Positions 44,254 to 45,185 of a stretch of DNA of 45,185 nt are shown here, in pieces; positions within the stretch are counted from its first letter, which is position 1, and each line of letters begins with the position of its first letter. The DNA lies in the NCBI GenBank assembly GCA_009782515.1, contig WRIY01000019.1, forward strand, positions 1-45,185, in the 5' to 3' direction. The stretch comes from Eubacteriaceae bacterium (lineage in GTDB: Bacteria; Bacillota; Clostridia; Eubacteriales; Anaerofustaceae). Under the pieces are notes generated by a model, which was given only the letters and a program-made list of their open reading frames with translations, was not told where the DNA came from and made no database searches. Both the position numbers and the translations under genes were made by a program.

Positions 44254-45185
44254 TTAGCGCTTGTGATTCCGAATGCGGCAATCCACACCTTGCCAAAAAG
44301 AGGCATCAAGCCTCCATTTTTTTGCTTCGGCTGCGGCAATGACTGTGCTATAGCCGACAACAGCATTTGCATGCCTTGTGCTTATTATCTGCTCTATGGC
44401 CTCCTGAGCTTTTTTTTCCAGGCTTTCATCGCTCTTTGAACGCGAGAATTTCTCTTCAATTATGATTGCGGCATTGAGGGTTTCGTTTGTGCACAAGATG
44501 TCTGCAGCCGTCATAGAATTCCTTCATGCCCTGCATGCGCTCATCCAAGCCGCAGTATTTCAGCATCTCAAGCACTTCACTTTCAGTAAACCCAAAGCGG
44601 GCGCTGTATTGCGGCTCAAGAGCAGAATAAACGCGTATGTTGTTTAGATCTGAAAATATGCTGTCTTTTGACAGCCGCAGCACTCCAGTCATCACTGCAA
44701 ACTCCACATACGGGTTGCTCTTTAGCGCCTGCCCGAGCAGCCCTCTAAACAGCCTTACCATATCATCATAGTATTTCATTTGGTAAGCGTGGTTTACTGG
44801 TGCGTCATATTCGTCTATAAGCACTATCGCCTTTTTGCCATAATGGCGAAACAAAGCGCTGGTTATTAAATAAAGGCTGTCAGCAACATTATTTTCTGTT
44901 GCTGTTTCATTTGACAGCTTTCTGATGGCTGCAAGCTCGTCTTCATCGAGTTCTGCAAAACTGCTAATGCCAAGCCTTTTCGCTTCTCTGCCGATCCTTG
45001 TTGCGAGCCTTTCAAGCGCTTGGCTATAATCCCCGGCATAAATATCTTTGAAAGACAAAAAAACAACATGGTGCTGGGCCTGGTGAGCCTCGCACAAACC
45101 CGTTTGCCCTGATATTGCAAGCCCATCAAAAACCCCTTAGGTGAGCCTATCTCTAAGAAAGCCTTAAGCATGCTCATATTTAGGC
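44254..45185 (-). pseudogene. Broken AAA-ATPase-like/PD-(D/E)XK protein gene (partial)
   Basis: The minus-strand pieces together match the AAA-ATPase_like plus DUF1703 family: NMSMLKAFLEIGS at the right edge, then in another frame FDGLAISGQTGLCEAHQAQH, KAIVLIDEYDAPVNHAYQ and FGFTESEVLEMLKYCGL up to MKEFYDG. A C-terminal nuclease-like part follows (AAIIIEEKFSRSK). A frameshift lies near 45130. After YDG the central region normally found before the nuclease core is missing and the frame changes at about 44500. The 5' end continues beyond the window. Confidence 0.75.

Overview
The window looks like chromosome of a low- to mid-GC Gram-positive bacterium (Bacillota, Clostridia-like). I infer this from Firmicutes-type Shine-Dalgarno (SD) sites (AGGAGG), frequent TTG starts, sigma-A promoters (TTGACA/TAGAAT), a Spo0E-like protein beside a Spo0A-box-like site, PHO boxes of the Bacillus TT(T)ACA repeat type, a yybP-ykoY riboswitch and a hisS-aspS operon. 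No rRNA, tRNA, CRISPR array or intact insertion sequence was seen. The species cannot be named from the sequence.

Left part (1-12,700). A decayed zone with transposase debris is followed by a DUF4143-type AAA ATPase, a second decayed zone, a membrane HEAGH metalloprotease-like protein, a small coiled-coil protein, a riboswitch-controlled P2A-type cation ATPase (Mn2+/Ca2+), pyrE, a C39-like protein, a frameshifted TnpB remnant and a second DUF4143 ATPase paralogous to the first.

Middle part (12,700-33,200). This holds an ABC-2 exporter pair, a secreted UshA-type nucleotidase with a strong promoter, a TelA-family protein, the Spo0E-like gene, ung and a Phd/RelE-type toxin-antitoxin pair. A complete phosphate regulon follows (pstS-pstC-pstA-pstB-phoU-response regulator-histidine kinase) behind PHO boxes; its PstS is circularly permuted. 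Then come a PHP phosphoesterase, a two-[4Fe-4S] protein, an acetyltransferase-methyltransferase fusion and the hisS-aspS operon, which has an intrinsic terminator inside its leader.

Right part (33,700-45,185). This holds a lipoate ligase, a small membrane protein, a secreted three-SH3 protein, a TPR-HTH protein, and an ArsR-regulated heavy-metal P1B ATPase with a near-perfect palindromic operator. The last 4.5 kb is an accessory locus. It has secreted proteins with internal and decayed duplications, a LytTR response regulator preceded by a precise 20-bp-period direct repeat, a truncated partner gene and a broken AAA-ATPase/nuclease-like gene that runs off the window.

The best candidates for something undescribed are the LytTR-linked secreted-protein locus (40.7-44.2 kb), the hisS leader terminator without a T-box, and the P1B ATPase with an altered GDGxND motif. 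The rest is mostly well-known housekeeping and transport.
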